A stretch of DNA of 64,000 bases from Amborella trichopoda. Its lineage: Eukaryota; Streptophyta; Magnoliopsida; Amborellales; Amborellaceae. The position numbers and the translations under genes are program-made. The notes under the pieces are model-generated. The model was not told where the DNA came from. It searched no databases and was given only the letters and a program-made list of their open reading frames with translations. Within the stretch, counting starts at the first letter, position 1; the number at the start of each line of letters is the position of its first letter. Below are positions 44,750-55,733 of this stretch, piece after piece. The DNA is taken from assembly GCF_000471905.2 (NCBI RefSeq), contig NW_006498527.1, forward strand, positions 3,437,773 through 3,501,772, read 5' to 3'.

Positions 44750-46110
44750 TTAAAATTTGGTTGGCTCAAAATTATTAAAAATTGAACCCAAAAAAATAAA
44801 ATATCCATAAGAGATATTTTCACAGGAGATATAATTTTGAACAGGATAAGAAACTGTATGGTAGGTATAAAAATCTTGAAGTCTAGATGAAGGTTGAGAG
44901 ATATGAGAAGACTTGTGCAAGGGAGGATCAGGTGAGGCCACGACAGAGTTTTCTTCTTCTAAACCAATTTTGTGAGTTTCAGATGTATTTTCAGCTTCAG
45001 TTTGATCATCATGACTTATTTCGAGTGTGTTGGATACATCACTAGTATTAGTATTGGGCAAGAGCAAACAGCCTAATGAACAGATTCCTCTGAGTCCTAT
45101 TTTCTAAACTACTATCCAATGTGTCATAAATATAATATTTTGTTTCAATAACTTGAACATCTTTTAAAATATATAATTTTCTAGTTATGGGATCATAACA
45201 TTTGTGTCCCTTTTGAGTAGTGCAGTATCAATGTTTATCAAGTTTATCCCTGTTGTGCCTAGCCATATGAACATTAGATACACATATGAATGCACACAAA
45301 TGAGATAAATCAATTGTTTTATTTTTTAAAACTTCAAGGGGAGATTTATTCTTAAGAAGTTTACTCGGAAGTTTATTAATTAGATAGCAAGCAGTTAAAA
45401 CAGCTTCAGATCAATAAATATTTAGAACATGCATCTGAAACATCAAAGACTTTGTAGCTTCCAAAATGTGTCAATTTTTCCTTTCAACAACTCTATTCTA
45501 CTAATGTGTTCCAATACATGATGTTTGGTGTATAATACCAAAATTACATAAAGGAAAAAGTTTACATAAGTTTGAAACTTTAAAATATAGAATTTAAGAT
45601 GTACCTCAAAAATCCATCCAGAAAGGTTATTTTAATGTTGAAAAACCCTCTAATTGATCATCTCCACATCCACATATATGAATTTGAAAAATAAAATAAA
45701 ATTATTGTACGTCTCAAAAATAGTACATCTTGCAACAAATTATCTAGACCATCCATTTTCAAGTTTTTCATAGATCTACTTGATTTTAACCATTTTTGAA
45801 ATTTAAACTTTTATAGTTAGATGTGAAAATGGATTTTGAGATAATCCTAATAATTGTTTACACCAAAATTACATGTTATGATAAAATTTGAAGGTGCGTC
45901 GTAATTGGATTGTTTAAGGTTGCAACCTTATAGAAACCACACCCTTACATAAATGCTCAGAAAAAGCTTTGTTCACATGCTCTGTGTCATTATCAGTTCA
46001 CAAAATTCTAATTTTGCCATTTTATTGAGTGGAAATTAGCTTGAAAGATTCTTTGAATATAAGAAAAACTTATTTTTTTTTATTTCAATAAATATACCCA
46101 AGTAGCACAA
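44750..46110 (-). pseudogene. Copia B integrase and linker region
   Basis: The minus strand gives the integrase C-terminal side: HQTSCIGTHQNRVVERKN, AVLTACYLINKLPSK and KCYDPITRKLYI, then KDVQVIETKYYIYDTLD. A Ser/Glu-rich linker (TSDVSNTLEISHDDQTEAEN) leads to the RT. The FB1 copy at 45552-45944 splits the integrase. Stops are present. Confidence 0.8.
45552..45944 (+). mobile_element. FB1-family TIR element with perfect 8-bp target duplication
   Basis: Flanked by TTACATAA on both sides (45544-45551, 45945-45952). The start, AGTTTACATAAGTTTGAAAC, is inverted at the end (GGTTTCTATAAGGTTGCAAC on the reverse strand). Non-coding, 393 bp. It interrupts the Copia B integrase, so it jumped after Copia B had landed. 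This copy defines the FB1 ends used elsewhere in the window. Confidence 0.8.
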
Positions 46111-46119
46111 TACCAATCA

Positions 46120-46720
46120 TCAATAAAAATAACAAAAATATTTAAAGCCAACATAAGAATCGACTGGGGCTGGTTCCCACACTTTAGTTTTCTTGATTGG
46201 CAACCAAAGCTTTATTCCCCTTATCAAATAAATATAGCCCATTAGACAGTCTTCATTCACCAATCTTCTTCCCCTTGGCTTGGTCTTGAAAGTCACAGAG
46301 TTCGAAGAAAAAATAACATTGCAATTCATGCTTTGAGTAATTCTATTAACAAACATCAAGTTAGATGAAAATGATAGTATAAACAAAACTTCAAAGTTAT
46401 AAAACTTGGAGAGGAACTTTGTCTTACCAACACTATGGATATGAATCAAGGAACTATTAACAATAGGCACATGGTTCATATTTTCATTATTTTTAATATT
46501 GGATAGATATTATAAGTTACCAGTCATATGATCTGCATCTCTTAAGTCTATTATCCAAAGAAAAGTGTCATATGAGACATGAAAGTATAAGGGTTACCTG
46601 TATCCGGGAGTGAAGAACAAGGAACATGTGTGAAAGACGATCCATTGTTGTTATTTGGTTGCTGATAATGACCACAATTGCAGCAGCGAGTTTGAGTTGT
46701 TATGGTCTGAGGGATAGATC
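46120..46720 (-). pseudogene. Copia B protease and gag-pre-integrase region
   Basis: The minus strand reads WIIDLRDADHMTGNL, corresponding to the Copia aspartic-protease start (usual D-S-G-A, here D-L-R-D, so the active site is lost). It is followed by the pre-integrase stretch (NHVPIVNSSLIHIHSVGKTK, DCLMGYIYLIRG). Confidence 0.75.
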
Positions 46721-46721
46721 T

Positions 46722-47117
46722 GCTGGTTGTCATGTTATTAACGGGCCTTAAGTGTGGGTATAATACCCCATACCTATCATTCATATGTCCTATATTGTTG
46801 CAGTGATCACATCTAGGACGTCATCTATTGCAACTAGCTCTTCCACCATCGCGATAATTATTAGGGTCTTTACCTCTACCACTATTTTGAGGTTCTTTTA
46901 TTTCATATTGTTCAATATTCTGTCGGTTGTCATATTATTAATAGGTCTTAAGTGTGAATATAATACCCCACACCTATCTTTCTTATGTCTTATATTGTTG
47001 CAGTGATCATATCTAGGACACCCTCTATTACTACGACCCCTTCCACCATCACGATAATTGTTAAGGGGTCTACCTCCACCACTATTTTGAAGTTTTTGAG
47101 GCCTTTTTGTTTCATAT
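46722..47117 (-). repeat. Tandem duplication of the Copia B zinc-knuckle segment
   Basis: About 190 bases encoding a gag zinc knuckle (C-D-H-C-N-N-I-x-H...C-G-V-L-Y with flanking PLNNYRDGGRGRSN) occur twice in direct order, 46722-46909 and 46918-47117 (plus-strand words ATATTGTTGCAGTGATCA and TTCCACCATC in both). The right copy keeps more of the C-x2-C-x4-H-x4-C pattern. Confidence 0.8.
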
Positions 47118-47656
47118 TTCTCATTATTAACAAATAGGGCAGATTTCTCAATATTTTCTTCAGAAGTTTTGAAACCAAGATTCATGATTTTCTAGTTTCC
47201 TCACGTTGAATAGTAGCACAGGCATTACTGTAGGAAGGAAATTCCGTGGTCATTAAAATTTAATTCCTAATAGATTAATATTCATTCTTTAACCAAGCCA
47301 AAAATTGAAATATTTTGTCCTACTTAACATGTTTTTACAAGATTGCTAAGTTGATAGTTGTGGATGAGTACATTGCCAACTCATCCCACATACTTTTGAG
47401 AGTGCCAAGCTATTCAGTGATTGTTTCATGCCTTTGTATTGTTTGAGAAACTTGATGTTTTTAATTGGATTGTCATTCCTCAAATGAGAAATCATATTTG
47501 CTTGAAACCTTTTCTTCCCATTATTGTTCCCAAGTTTAGATTTTTCAGAAAGAGAGTGAGAAACAGCTTTCAACCAATCAACCAAACAAGATAATTAACT
47601 CCATTTAAAGGAATATTAATAAGTTTCATGCTAGACTTAGGTTTTGAATCTGCCAT
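47118..47656 (-). pseudogene. Copia B gag
   Basis: The minus-strand start ATG at 47656 opens MADSKPKSSMKLINIPLNGV, NYLVW, resembling Copia gag openings (L-N-G-x-N-Y-x-x-W). A stop soon follows, and the rest is readable only by switching frames (LRNDNPIKNIKFLKQY). Confidence 0.7.
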
Positions 47657-48517
47657 TACGAATAGATAAAGAAAGCGAGAAGACTGACCTGATAAGTAAA
47701 AAGCCATTAAAGAATAGAATATGCCTCAATCAGAATCAATCGAAGTCCTTAATGGGCACTATTGTTTTTCTCTCTAGAAGTCGACAAGTGTCTCCAACTG
47801 CTTGTGAATGGCAATAAGATATTGCCTTCCTTCATGAATCAAATCTTACGAATATTGGACCAATAAGCATTCAAGAAAAAGTACCTTAGAGAGAGTTGTG
47901 GAGACTTTGCTTCAATAGCAGAGCACTGTCCGAGATCATTACCAATTAGAACTGTAATCTACCAATAAGAACTGTAATCGCAAGTGATGCACAAGCCGCT
48001 GCGCATGTTAAGGTGGATAGAATCCCATCTATAATGGCCTTAAGAAAGAATTGCTCGTAGAATTATGACGCATGCAAGATCAAAGAAGGCTTTAAGAAAA
48101 AAGAAAAAAGAAAAAGAAAAGGGGGATGTAAGACTAAGGAAGCTTTAAGAAGCAAAGGAGAGAAATATTGGATTCGATTTGCACGAACAAAGGAAATAGG
48201 GACGTCTAAGAAAGGCTTCAATAAGCAAGGATAGAAATATTAGATTAGATTAGATTTGCACGGACTGATGAAATAAAGACGTCCAAATGAGAAATATTAG
48301 ATTTGCACGGACACAAGACTAAGGAAGGCTTTTAAGAAAATATGGATGCAAGAAGCAAGGACAGAGAGAGAGAAATAGTGACGACTGAGATAGAGAAAGG
48401 TGGCGAAACAAGGAGAGAGAGAAATAGGGATATCTTCAACTTGCTCCAACTATGGACGTCGATCAAGAGAGACGACGTAACCATCGTTAAGCAACAAATC
48501 ACTACTGATAGATCGGC
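47657..48517 (-). other. Copia B leader with degenerate internal repeats
   Basis: Non-coding leader between the PBS and gag. At 48120-48440 a purine-rich unit repeats about four times (plus-strand words GAGAAATATTGGATT/GAAATATTAGATT, GATTTGCACGGAC and AAGAAGCAAGGA). Confidence 0.55.
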
Positions 48518-48531
48518 ATGCTCTGATATCA
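48518..48531 (-). promoter_or_regulatory. Primer-binding site of Copia B
   Basis: On the minus strand TGATATCAGAGC directly follows the LTR end and differs at one base from the initiator-Met tRNA primer site. Confidence 0.8.
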
Positions 48532-48837
48532 TGTAGAATTTTCAATAAGAGAAATACTTACGAGCGAGAAAGAAAAAGATCAACAAGAGATATACATGGT
48601 TAGTCAATTGTGCCTATGTCCACGGAAGGTAAACCAATATCTCATTAATAGGGAATACTCTAGTTTACCAGATATTTATAAAGTTATAATTCTTGTCTTT
48701 TAGAAAACAAATCTTATTACAAATATAATCTCACAAAATTGGAAACCCACTAAATAGGAAACTCAATATATAAAACTTAATATCTTTGTGATTCACAAGA
48801 TAAGAAACTTAATATTTTGCTTTTATAGCCTTCAACA
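48532..48837 (-). repeat. 5' LTR of Copia B
   Basis: Pairs with 42545-42847. On the element strand it opens TGTTGAAGGC and ends TCTACA. Confidence 0.9.
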
Positions 48838-49205
48838 TATTATTTTTTAGACTTAAAATCTTTTTTTTTCTTTTTATATGTATATATCTCAAACTTAGCA
48901 TTTTTCTAATGGGTTTTTTAGGTGCATTTTTATTGTACAAGGTTGAGCCTTATATGAGTGGAAAATGGCAGACCATTGCGTGCTTAATAATATATTTTCT
49001 TGGACACAGAATTCACTACTATAGTTTAAAGGTAATATGAAGTTTTATACTTATGCCTCAATTGGATGGACACATATTATATCAAAATTTGTAATATTAG
49101 GAGAAGGCTTCTCCCCCATTCTCTTGAAATAAATAGAGACAATTAACACAGATAAAAAGAAGAGCAATTATGCACATACTCTTTTTTTTCTGGCGCGGAG
49201 GGGGG
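48838..49205. other. Spacer with an FB1 continuation
   Basis: The first part may continue the FB1 copy disrupted by Copia B (it includes TTGAGCCTTATATGAG, like the family end). The rest is AT-rich and featureless. Confidence 0.35.
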
Positions 49206-49832
49206 GTTGTCAATTCCCAAACAGGGTATTATTTGCCCAAAATTATGAGTACCACCTTTCCGGTGGTTTTATTTTTCCTAAGTTGCCTCCATGTCAGGTA
49301 ATGTAAACACCTGACAGGGGTTATTCTTAAGTGAACTGCCCTTTGCTATCCGGTATTTTAAATACCGAACAACTAACCGCATCAAAGTCTCTCTCTCTCT
49401 CGCTACCTCTCTCCTACCCATACTATCCCTCTCTCTCCATCTTCCGCCCCTCTCTCCTGCTGCCTCTTGCTCAGCCCTCTTTCTCTCTCTCTCTCTCTCC
49501 CTCCCGCTGTCTCTCGCTCAACCCTCTCTGCCCCTCTCTCAATCTCTCGTTCTCTCTCCCTCCCTCCCGCTACCTCTCACTCACCCCTCTCTCAATCTCT
49601 TGCTCACCCCTCTCTCTCTCCTCTGTTGCCACTCATTCCACCATCTCTGCCCCTTTCTCAATCTCTCTCTCACCCTCTTTGCCTCGCATATATCAGGCAA
49701 ATTCATAGCGAAGCGCCTTTCGGAGGAGGCAGTCACGGTTTGAAGAATCTGTTGCATTGTGCATTTGCCGAGGGGTGAGCAACAGATTGAGAGAGGCTGA
49801 GAGGGGTGAGTGTGAGGCAACAGGAGGGAGGA

Positions 49833-49869
<37 letters not shown>

Positions 49870-50085
49870 GACTAGAAGATTAGAACGGGAGCTTGATGTG
49901 GTTAGCTATCTGGTATTTGAAGTGTCAAACAACAAAGAGCAGTTCACTTAAGAATATCCCCCCCATCCCATCCTCGTCTAGTGTTTGCATTGCCGAATAT
50001 GGAGGCAACTTAGAAAAAAAATATTGTAAAAAGGAGATGCTTATAATTTCGGACAAATAACATCTCATTTGGTAGTTGACCTTCC
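49206..50085. mobile_element. Foldback element with CT/GA-rich centre
   Basis: The left arm (49206-49385; CTAAGTTGCCTCCAT, TTCTTAAGTGAACTGCC, CTAACCGCATCAA) is inverted at the right (49890-50085; TTGATGTGGTTAGC, GCAGTTCACTTAAGAATA, ATGGAGGCAACTTAG). The arms are about 190 bases. The centre is CT-rich on the left (49390-49680) and GA-rich on the right (49790-49870), so the palindromic character continues inwards. The Ser/Leu-rich open frames here are low-complexity artefacts. Confidence 0.75.
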
Positions 50086-51430
50086 TCAAAAGTATCTATG
50101 TAATTTGCCTCTAAAAAGAACTTAGGATGCATATGGCCAAGAGCTTTTTTACTATATAAATTGGTAAGGAAGGAGTTCCAAGAGCTTTAACTTCCTATTC
50201 CATTTACATAAAACCTGTATATGAAGGAGTTAATGGTCCCAAAGCTTATGACCGACATAGGAAAATTAACAAAATGCAATCATGCACACCGAGAGACTCT
50301 ACATTTGGGGTATTATTGCAATGCTGTAGCAAATAGCAAATGACTGCTATCTAACTTTTCTCAAATCTCTCCCAAATTATGAGGTTTTAGATTTTGATCT
50401 GTTGCATACTCATAGATGACTAAAAAAGGAATCCAATGGTACAGTTACATATCAATAGCATCAGAAATGAGTGAGATATACTCATCAAATGTACCATTTC
50501 ATTATTTCTTTCAAATTTTCCATCACGGCTCAAATCGCTTTCAAATCAGCTTTGTATTAACTCTGAACCTTTAATCTGGTCGAGGATCTTATGATGAAGA
50601 TCTATTTCGTGAGAAAACTCATCATAGATGAGGAGAAATCTCAGTTTGAAGTACCAAGAGGCTGCTAGACTGCAACCTATTGAAATGATTCACTATGGTC
50701 AAAATTACTTCCAAAATCCAAACATGAGGAACGACACTCCCACTAGTGATAAAGGTTTGAGTAAAGAACAATCGCTCTAAATTCCAATAGGAAACTCCTT
50801 ATATTTTTGGAGAAATCTCGAATTGAAAACTCAAATTTCGTCATGTTTTATGAACAATATATAAAAGCTAGTAGTAAATCTTAACTGCTCAAAAGTATAT
50901 AATGTGCATAAAGTTATAAACCACCTCTAAGTGATCTAAAACTCTGGATATATGCTTATGATCACTTAGATTAAACTTCCTATACGTTTTATGCCTCTTG
51001 GAGATAGTGAGATTTTAGACTTGCGACCGAGCTACATAGGCATATCCTAGTAAGGAGTAGGGTCAAAGCCACATCAGGTGTATCCTAATATGCAGTGCAT
51101 TCAAAGCCATATCAAACAATTCTAATAAAGGAGGTAGGTATTATTAGGTAGTCAGCTAACATAAAACTTTATATATATTATTAATATAAATTTTATATGA
51201 TTTGGTGGAATTTTCCAATGATTAGTCACCAAAGCATATTAAATGATTACATGCCAAAATTTTCAGAGCATATCTGACTCTTGATGATGACGTTTGGGCA
51301 CATCTACATTGACACATGGGTCCTAAAAGGATGATTCCAATTATTTGTGAAGAGCCACCTTCCACTAAATATGGACATGACGGTCTATTGAGTCATAAGG
51401 CAATGTCTAAATGCCTATTTATTGTGCATC
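50086..51430. other. Unassigned intergenic sequence
   Basis: AT-rich, with no long open frame and no recognised repeat. Confidence 0.4.
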
Positions 51431-51645
51431 TTCCGTAAATTCCATTATTAAATCTAAGTCCTCCATACTCTCAAAATTAAATTACAATTCTACCTCTCAC
51501 TTTTTTAACAATGATATAAAAACACATGTTGCCCTTAGAACATCTACAATACTAAATGACCCAACGATTTCTAGATTCTCTGCAAAAGTTAAAAACCAAA
51601 CTCATCCGACTCTTTCCTAAGAAATAAACCCTAACCTGGGTACTT
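51430..51645. repeat. Dispersed repeat, left copy of a pair
   Basis: Words such as CTACAATACTAAATGA and TTCCTAAGAAATMAAC recur in the same order at about 54400-54470, and the upstream part (AAATCTAAGTCCTCCATACTC) resembles AAATCTTAGCCCTTCACCTTC at 54305. The two copies flank the minisatellite-bearing element in direct orientation. Confidence 0.5.
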
Positions 51646-51779
51646 TCCCACTCTATTCTAACCAGAAATTTTCATCTTTTTCCTATCGAATTTTGTTTGT
51701 CGAACTTAATCTCACAAAGTTGCGATATCCTAGCAAACCCATATAATGTTAAGAGGTCGATTGTGATGCCAAAATCTTT

Positions 51780-53700
51780 TAGGGCCCATTTGGATGGAAG
51801 GATATTAGGAATCTTAGACATATGAAATCCAAGAAAATCTATGAATTTTCAATATCAAATATTTTTTTCATGGATTCATCAAATCACGTGTTTGGATAAA
51901 CTATACAAAATTCATGGATTCCTTGCCATCACTTCTATGTTCATTGTTTGGTAACAAAACTTGATATAATTTCTCTCTCTAAAATTTTTATATACTCTCT
52001 CTCTCTCAAACTCAAAATTTAGGATAGTATATCTATAAAAAATTTGAGATAGTTTCTCTCTCTAAAATTTGATATGGTTTTTCTCTCTAAAATTTAATAA
52101 ACTTTCTATCCAAAATTTAAAAATTGAAATTGTCAATCTAAAATTTTTGAGATAATTTCTCACTCTAAAATTTTTAAGTGTTTTACTCTCTCTAAAATTT
52201 AATATAGTTTCTCTTTCTAAAATTTTAAGATTCTCTCGAAAACTTAAAACTTGAGATAGCTCCCCTCTTCAATAATTTTGAGATAGTTTCTCTCTCTAAA
52301 CATTTGTTAGTAGTTTCACTCTCTAAAATATAGTATAGTTGTTCTCTCAAATTTTAATATACTTTCTCTTTCTAAAAGCTAAAATTTGAGATAATTTCTC
52401 TCTAAAAATTTTGCGATAGTTTCTTTTTTAAAAAAATTTTATGTACTTTCTTTCTCTAAATTTTGATATAGTTACTCTCTTAAATTTTAAAATGCTTTCT
52501 CTCTCTAAAACTTCAAGTTTGATATAGTATCTCTCTCTAAAATTTTGAAATAGTTTTTCTCTTGAAAATTTGATATAGTGTCTCTCTAAAATTTGATATA
52601 CTTTCTCTCTCTTAAGTTTAAAAATTTAATATATTTTCTCTCTCTAAAACATAAATTTTGTGATAGTTTCTCTCTCCAAAATTTTTGAGATAGTTTCTAT
52701 CTCTAAAATTGTTTAGGTAGTTTCTCTCTCTAAAATTTGATATAATTTTTTTCTTTACAATTTAAATATATTTTCTCTCTCTAAAATTCCAAAATTGATA
52801 TAGCTTCTCTCTAAAAGTTTAATAATACTTTCTTTCTCTATAATTTTAAGAATACTTTCTCTCTCTAAACTTAAGACTGGATATAAATTTCTCTATCTAA
52901 AAATTAAAATATGAGATTATTTCTCTCTCTAAAACTTTTGAAATAGTTTTTCTCCAAAAAATTGAGATAGTTTTTCTCTCTAAAAATTTGCATGTACTTT
53001 CTCTCTCTAAAATATGATAGTTTCTCTCTAAAACTTAAAATTTGAGATTATTTCTCTCTCTAAAATTTTGAGATAGTTTCTCTCTCTAAATTTTTTGATA
53101 CTCTCTCTATAGTTTTTTGGTACTCTCTCTCTCTCTAAAATTTTAACATGCTTTCTTTCTCGAAATGTTAAAATTTGATATAGTTTTTCTCTCTAACATT
53201 TTGAGATAGTTCATCTCTCTAAAAAATTGGTACTTGCTCTCTCTAAAATTTTAACATATTTTTTCTCTCTAAAAGTTAAATTTTGAGATAGTTTCTCTCT
53301 CTAAAATTTTGAGATAGTTCGTCTCTCTAAAATTTTGAGATAATTCATCTCTCTAAAAAAATTGGTACTTTCTCTCTCTGAAATTTTAATATACTTTTTC
53401 TCTCTAAAAGTTAAAATTTAAGATAGTTTCTCTCTCTAAAAATTTATCTCTAAATTTAAAAATTTAGGTACTTTTTCTCTTTAAGATTTTCATACCTACC
53501 AAATGCTCTCTAGGTTTCAGGTCGAGGGATCCAATGAGTGAAATCCATGGGCCTTGTAAATGCAAAAAAACAGGTTTTGATGTGGAAATGAAATCATGAA
53601 AAAGTAGGTCTCATTTCCATGATTTTGATTTTCCTGATTTTAAGTATCCTAGTCATTAAGCAATCCAAACGATGAATTTTGGAAAAATCTAAGATATTAG
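51780..53700. mobile_element. Putative TIR DNA element filled with a minisatellite
   Basis: The left edge reads GGGCCCATTTGGATGGAAGG. Near the right edge the reverse strand reads CGTTTGGATTG and, further in, CTAGGATACTTAAAATC, resembling the left subterminal words (AGGATATTAGGAATC, CCAAGAAAATC). Such TTTGGAT ends are common in plant MITEs. The inner 1.5 kb is the minisatellite listed next. No transposase. The exact ends and target duplication could not be fixed. Confidence 0.4.
51965..53490. repeat. Degenerate minisatellite, 25-35 bp unit, about 45-55 copies
   Basis: The unit is close to AGTTTCTCTCTCTAAAATTT followed by TGAGAT, varying in length and sequence (TTTGATATA, TTTAATATA variants). 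It runs almost without interruption for about 1.5 kb, with CT-rich and AT-rich halves alternating. Confidence 0.9.
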
Positions 53701-54006
53701 GAGTCCATGCTTTAAAATCCCTTACGTTCACCACTTCTGTTTTTTACCTTACAACCATTTCATCTTTTGGAGCATGTTGCGGTGTTTGATCGATGCTTGA
53801 ATTAGAGCCATTTTTATCTTCCTCATCTTCATAATTCTTATTCCAAATGTAGCATTAATATGTTTCATAGGTCATGTACCACTTATTACATTAATGTATC
53901 AAGGCTTTTCTTCCCAATGTTTTTAGGTTGTCTCCTGTATTTGATCCAAGCGCTCCAGAAATGGATAAGTAGATATTTTTCGTGGCATTCTATGTGAATA
54001 TCAAGG

Positions 54007-54008
<2 letters not shown>

Positions 54009-54042
<34 letters not shown>
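54009..54042. repeat. TA dinucleotide microsatellite
   Basis: An uninterrupted TA run of about 17 units. Confidence 0.95.
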
Positions 54043-54047
<5 letters not shown>

Positions 54048-54289
54048 AAGAGGGAAGAAGAAAATAAAAGAAAAAGATGAGAGAATTATACCGTGTCTCT
54101 AAGTCTATGGAGGTGTCTACTTCAAAGGTGGAGAGATTTGACTATCACTTAGGTATACAAGGGAGTTTGTCGTAAAAACTCATGAGATCCACAAATCAAT
54201 TCTTCTTCTCTATCTATCTCTTTTCCTTAGCCAAGGTTCAAAATTTATAGACAAAAAAACCATAAAAATTCTAATTTGCCTTATAAGAA

Positions 54290-54475
54290 ACTCTAATCAT
54301 TATCAAATCTTAGCCCTTCACCTTCTCAAAACTGAACTTATATATCTCCTATCGGATTGTCTATCACAAAATAAAAAGCCCAATGTCCCTTAAATATCCA
54401 CAATACTAAATGATCTACTTATTTAAATACCAAACTAAGCAGATTGTTTCCTAAGAAATCAACATTAACCATATA
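54290..54475. repeat. Dispersed repeat, right copy of a pair
   Basis: Partner of 51430-51645 in direct orientation, sharing CACAATACTAAATGATC and TTTCCTAAGAAATC. Confidence 0.5.
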
Positions 54476-55650
54476 AAAAGACAACCTTAACTACATCGTA
54501 GCACTACCAAAATTTGCATCCCATTTCACAGACATCTTCAATCGTCCAAGTTTGGAAATTATTGGCATTACCTTAATATGATTGGACCACGTACGTATAC
54601 GAACCATGGAATGGGGTTGAGGCCAAGGTGGTAACACCACCTCTGACTCAAGCTACCAATCTCGGTTTCTGTTCCCACCGATGTTAACCGTTTTCAAAAA
54701 CTACTAATGGTTTCAAAAATTACAAATCGATTATTAACTGTTGACACTAAAAAAAAAATTAAATTATAGGACCAACAAAATATCTCCTATGGTTCCTTAA
54801 AAACAATAGACCAGGATCAAACTCTCCCTAGAATCCAAACTCTTTTCCATATCGAGACGCTCCCAAGGCTCCTACGGATATAGGCCTCTCCTTGTGTGCA
54901 TGTCTCTTACCTCAAAGAGGTCTTATATCCGTCAACTTTAGCTAGGGTAACTCAGTATCTTACAATATTAGTACCTTTGGCGGAGGGTGGGAATGGGTTG
55001 GTTTGAGTCTAGGTCGACCTAAACCATGATCTAATCCGGCTAGTTATAGGTTGGACTTAAGCTCAGGTCCCAGTCTGTCAATTGGATCCAAACCTAACCG
55101 TGAGATTGGATCTGAGTCTATAGATAAAAAATTATGAAACAAAAAGTATAGTAGGTATTTTATATTATATATTTAATATTATTAATATGTATTTATATTA
55201 ATATATATTGGGTCACGTCTGGTCGGGTTGACTTTGAACGAACCTGACAAGATCTAAGTTGGACTTGAACCCAAACTCGACCAGGGTCGGGTCAATGTCA
55301 AATGGACCTAGACCAACACATCATGTCCAAAATCTGAGTCCAAACCCACACCCATACCCAGTCTAGTCGACCCATTGGTCCATGAGTCAACCTGATCCAA
55401 TTCCCACACCTACCATCATCGGCTGAAATTTTCTTACAAAAGAAGAAGCCGGTTCCCTTTACTTTGGTTTCTCCACGCATCTCACTAGAGGATCCTTGTG
55501 ATGAATAATATTACGTGGGCAACCTAGTAGACATAACTAGGTTCTACTCTTAATACCATTCTACTCAAGGGTTGAAGTATTTCCAATTCTTCTGGTTCTT
55601 TTTATTTTTTATTTTTTTTTAGCAGGTTAGCGGGAATGTGATACCCTATC
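54476..55650. other. Unassigned intergenic sequence with decayed repeat words
   Basis: At 54990-55400 GGGTCGGGTC/GGTTGGACTT-type words recur on both strands, typical of an old plant repeat. No gene recognised. Confidence 0.35.
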
Positions 55651-55653
55651 ATA

Positions 55654-55733
55654 AAAATAGAATTCATGACGTAATATTGTGGCACCCATTACCAAAATAG
55701 AATTCATGACGTAATATTGTGGCACCCATTACC
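55654..55733. repeat. Perfect 40-bp tandem duplication
   Basis: AAAATAGAATTCATGACG through CACCCATTACC (55654-55693) is repeated exactly at 55694-55733. Confidence 0.95.

Larger units (their letters stand above)
42545..48837 (-). mobile_element. Copia-type LTR retrotransposon B (nearly full length, degenerate)
   Basis: LTR pair at 42545-42847 and 48532-48837 (about 305 bp each; plus-strand TGTAGAATTT...TTCAACA). The primer-binding site TGATATCAGAGC lies beside the 48532 LTR on the minus strand, and a purine-rich tract (CTTGAGGAGAG) beside the 42847 LTR. Flanks TACTA/TATTA fit a 5-bp target duplication with one change. Minus-strand order is gag, zinc knuckle, protease, integrase, RT, RNase H, the Copia order. 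Many stops and frameshifts; two DNA-transposon insertions interrupt it (44023-44392 and 45552-45944). Confidence 0.92.

Noticed and set aside
49331-49778. Ser/Leu/Pro-rich frames of 103-125 codons
   Set aside because: Translation of CT-rich simple sequence inside a foldback element.
51965-53490. Possible CRISPR-like array
   Set aside because: No unique spacers; a plant minisatellite with variable, diverged units in eukaryotic sequence.
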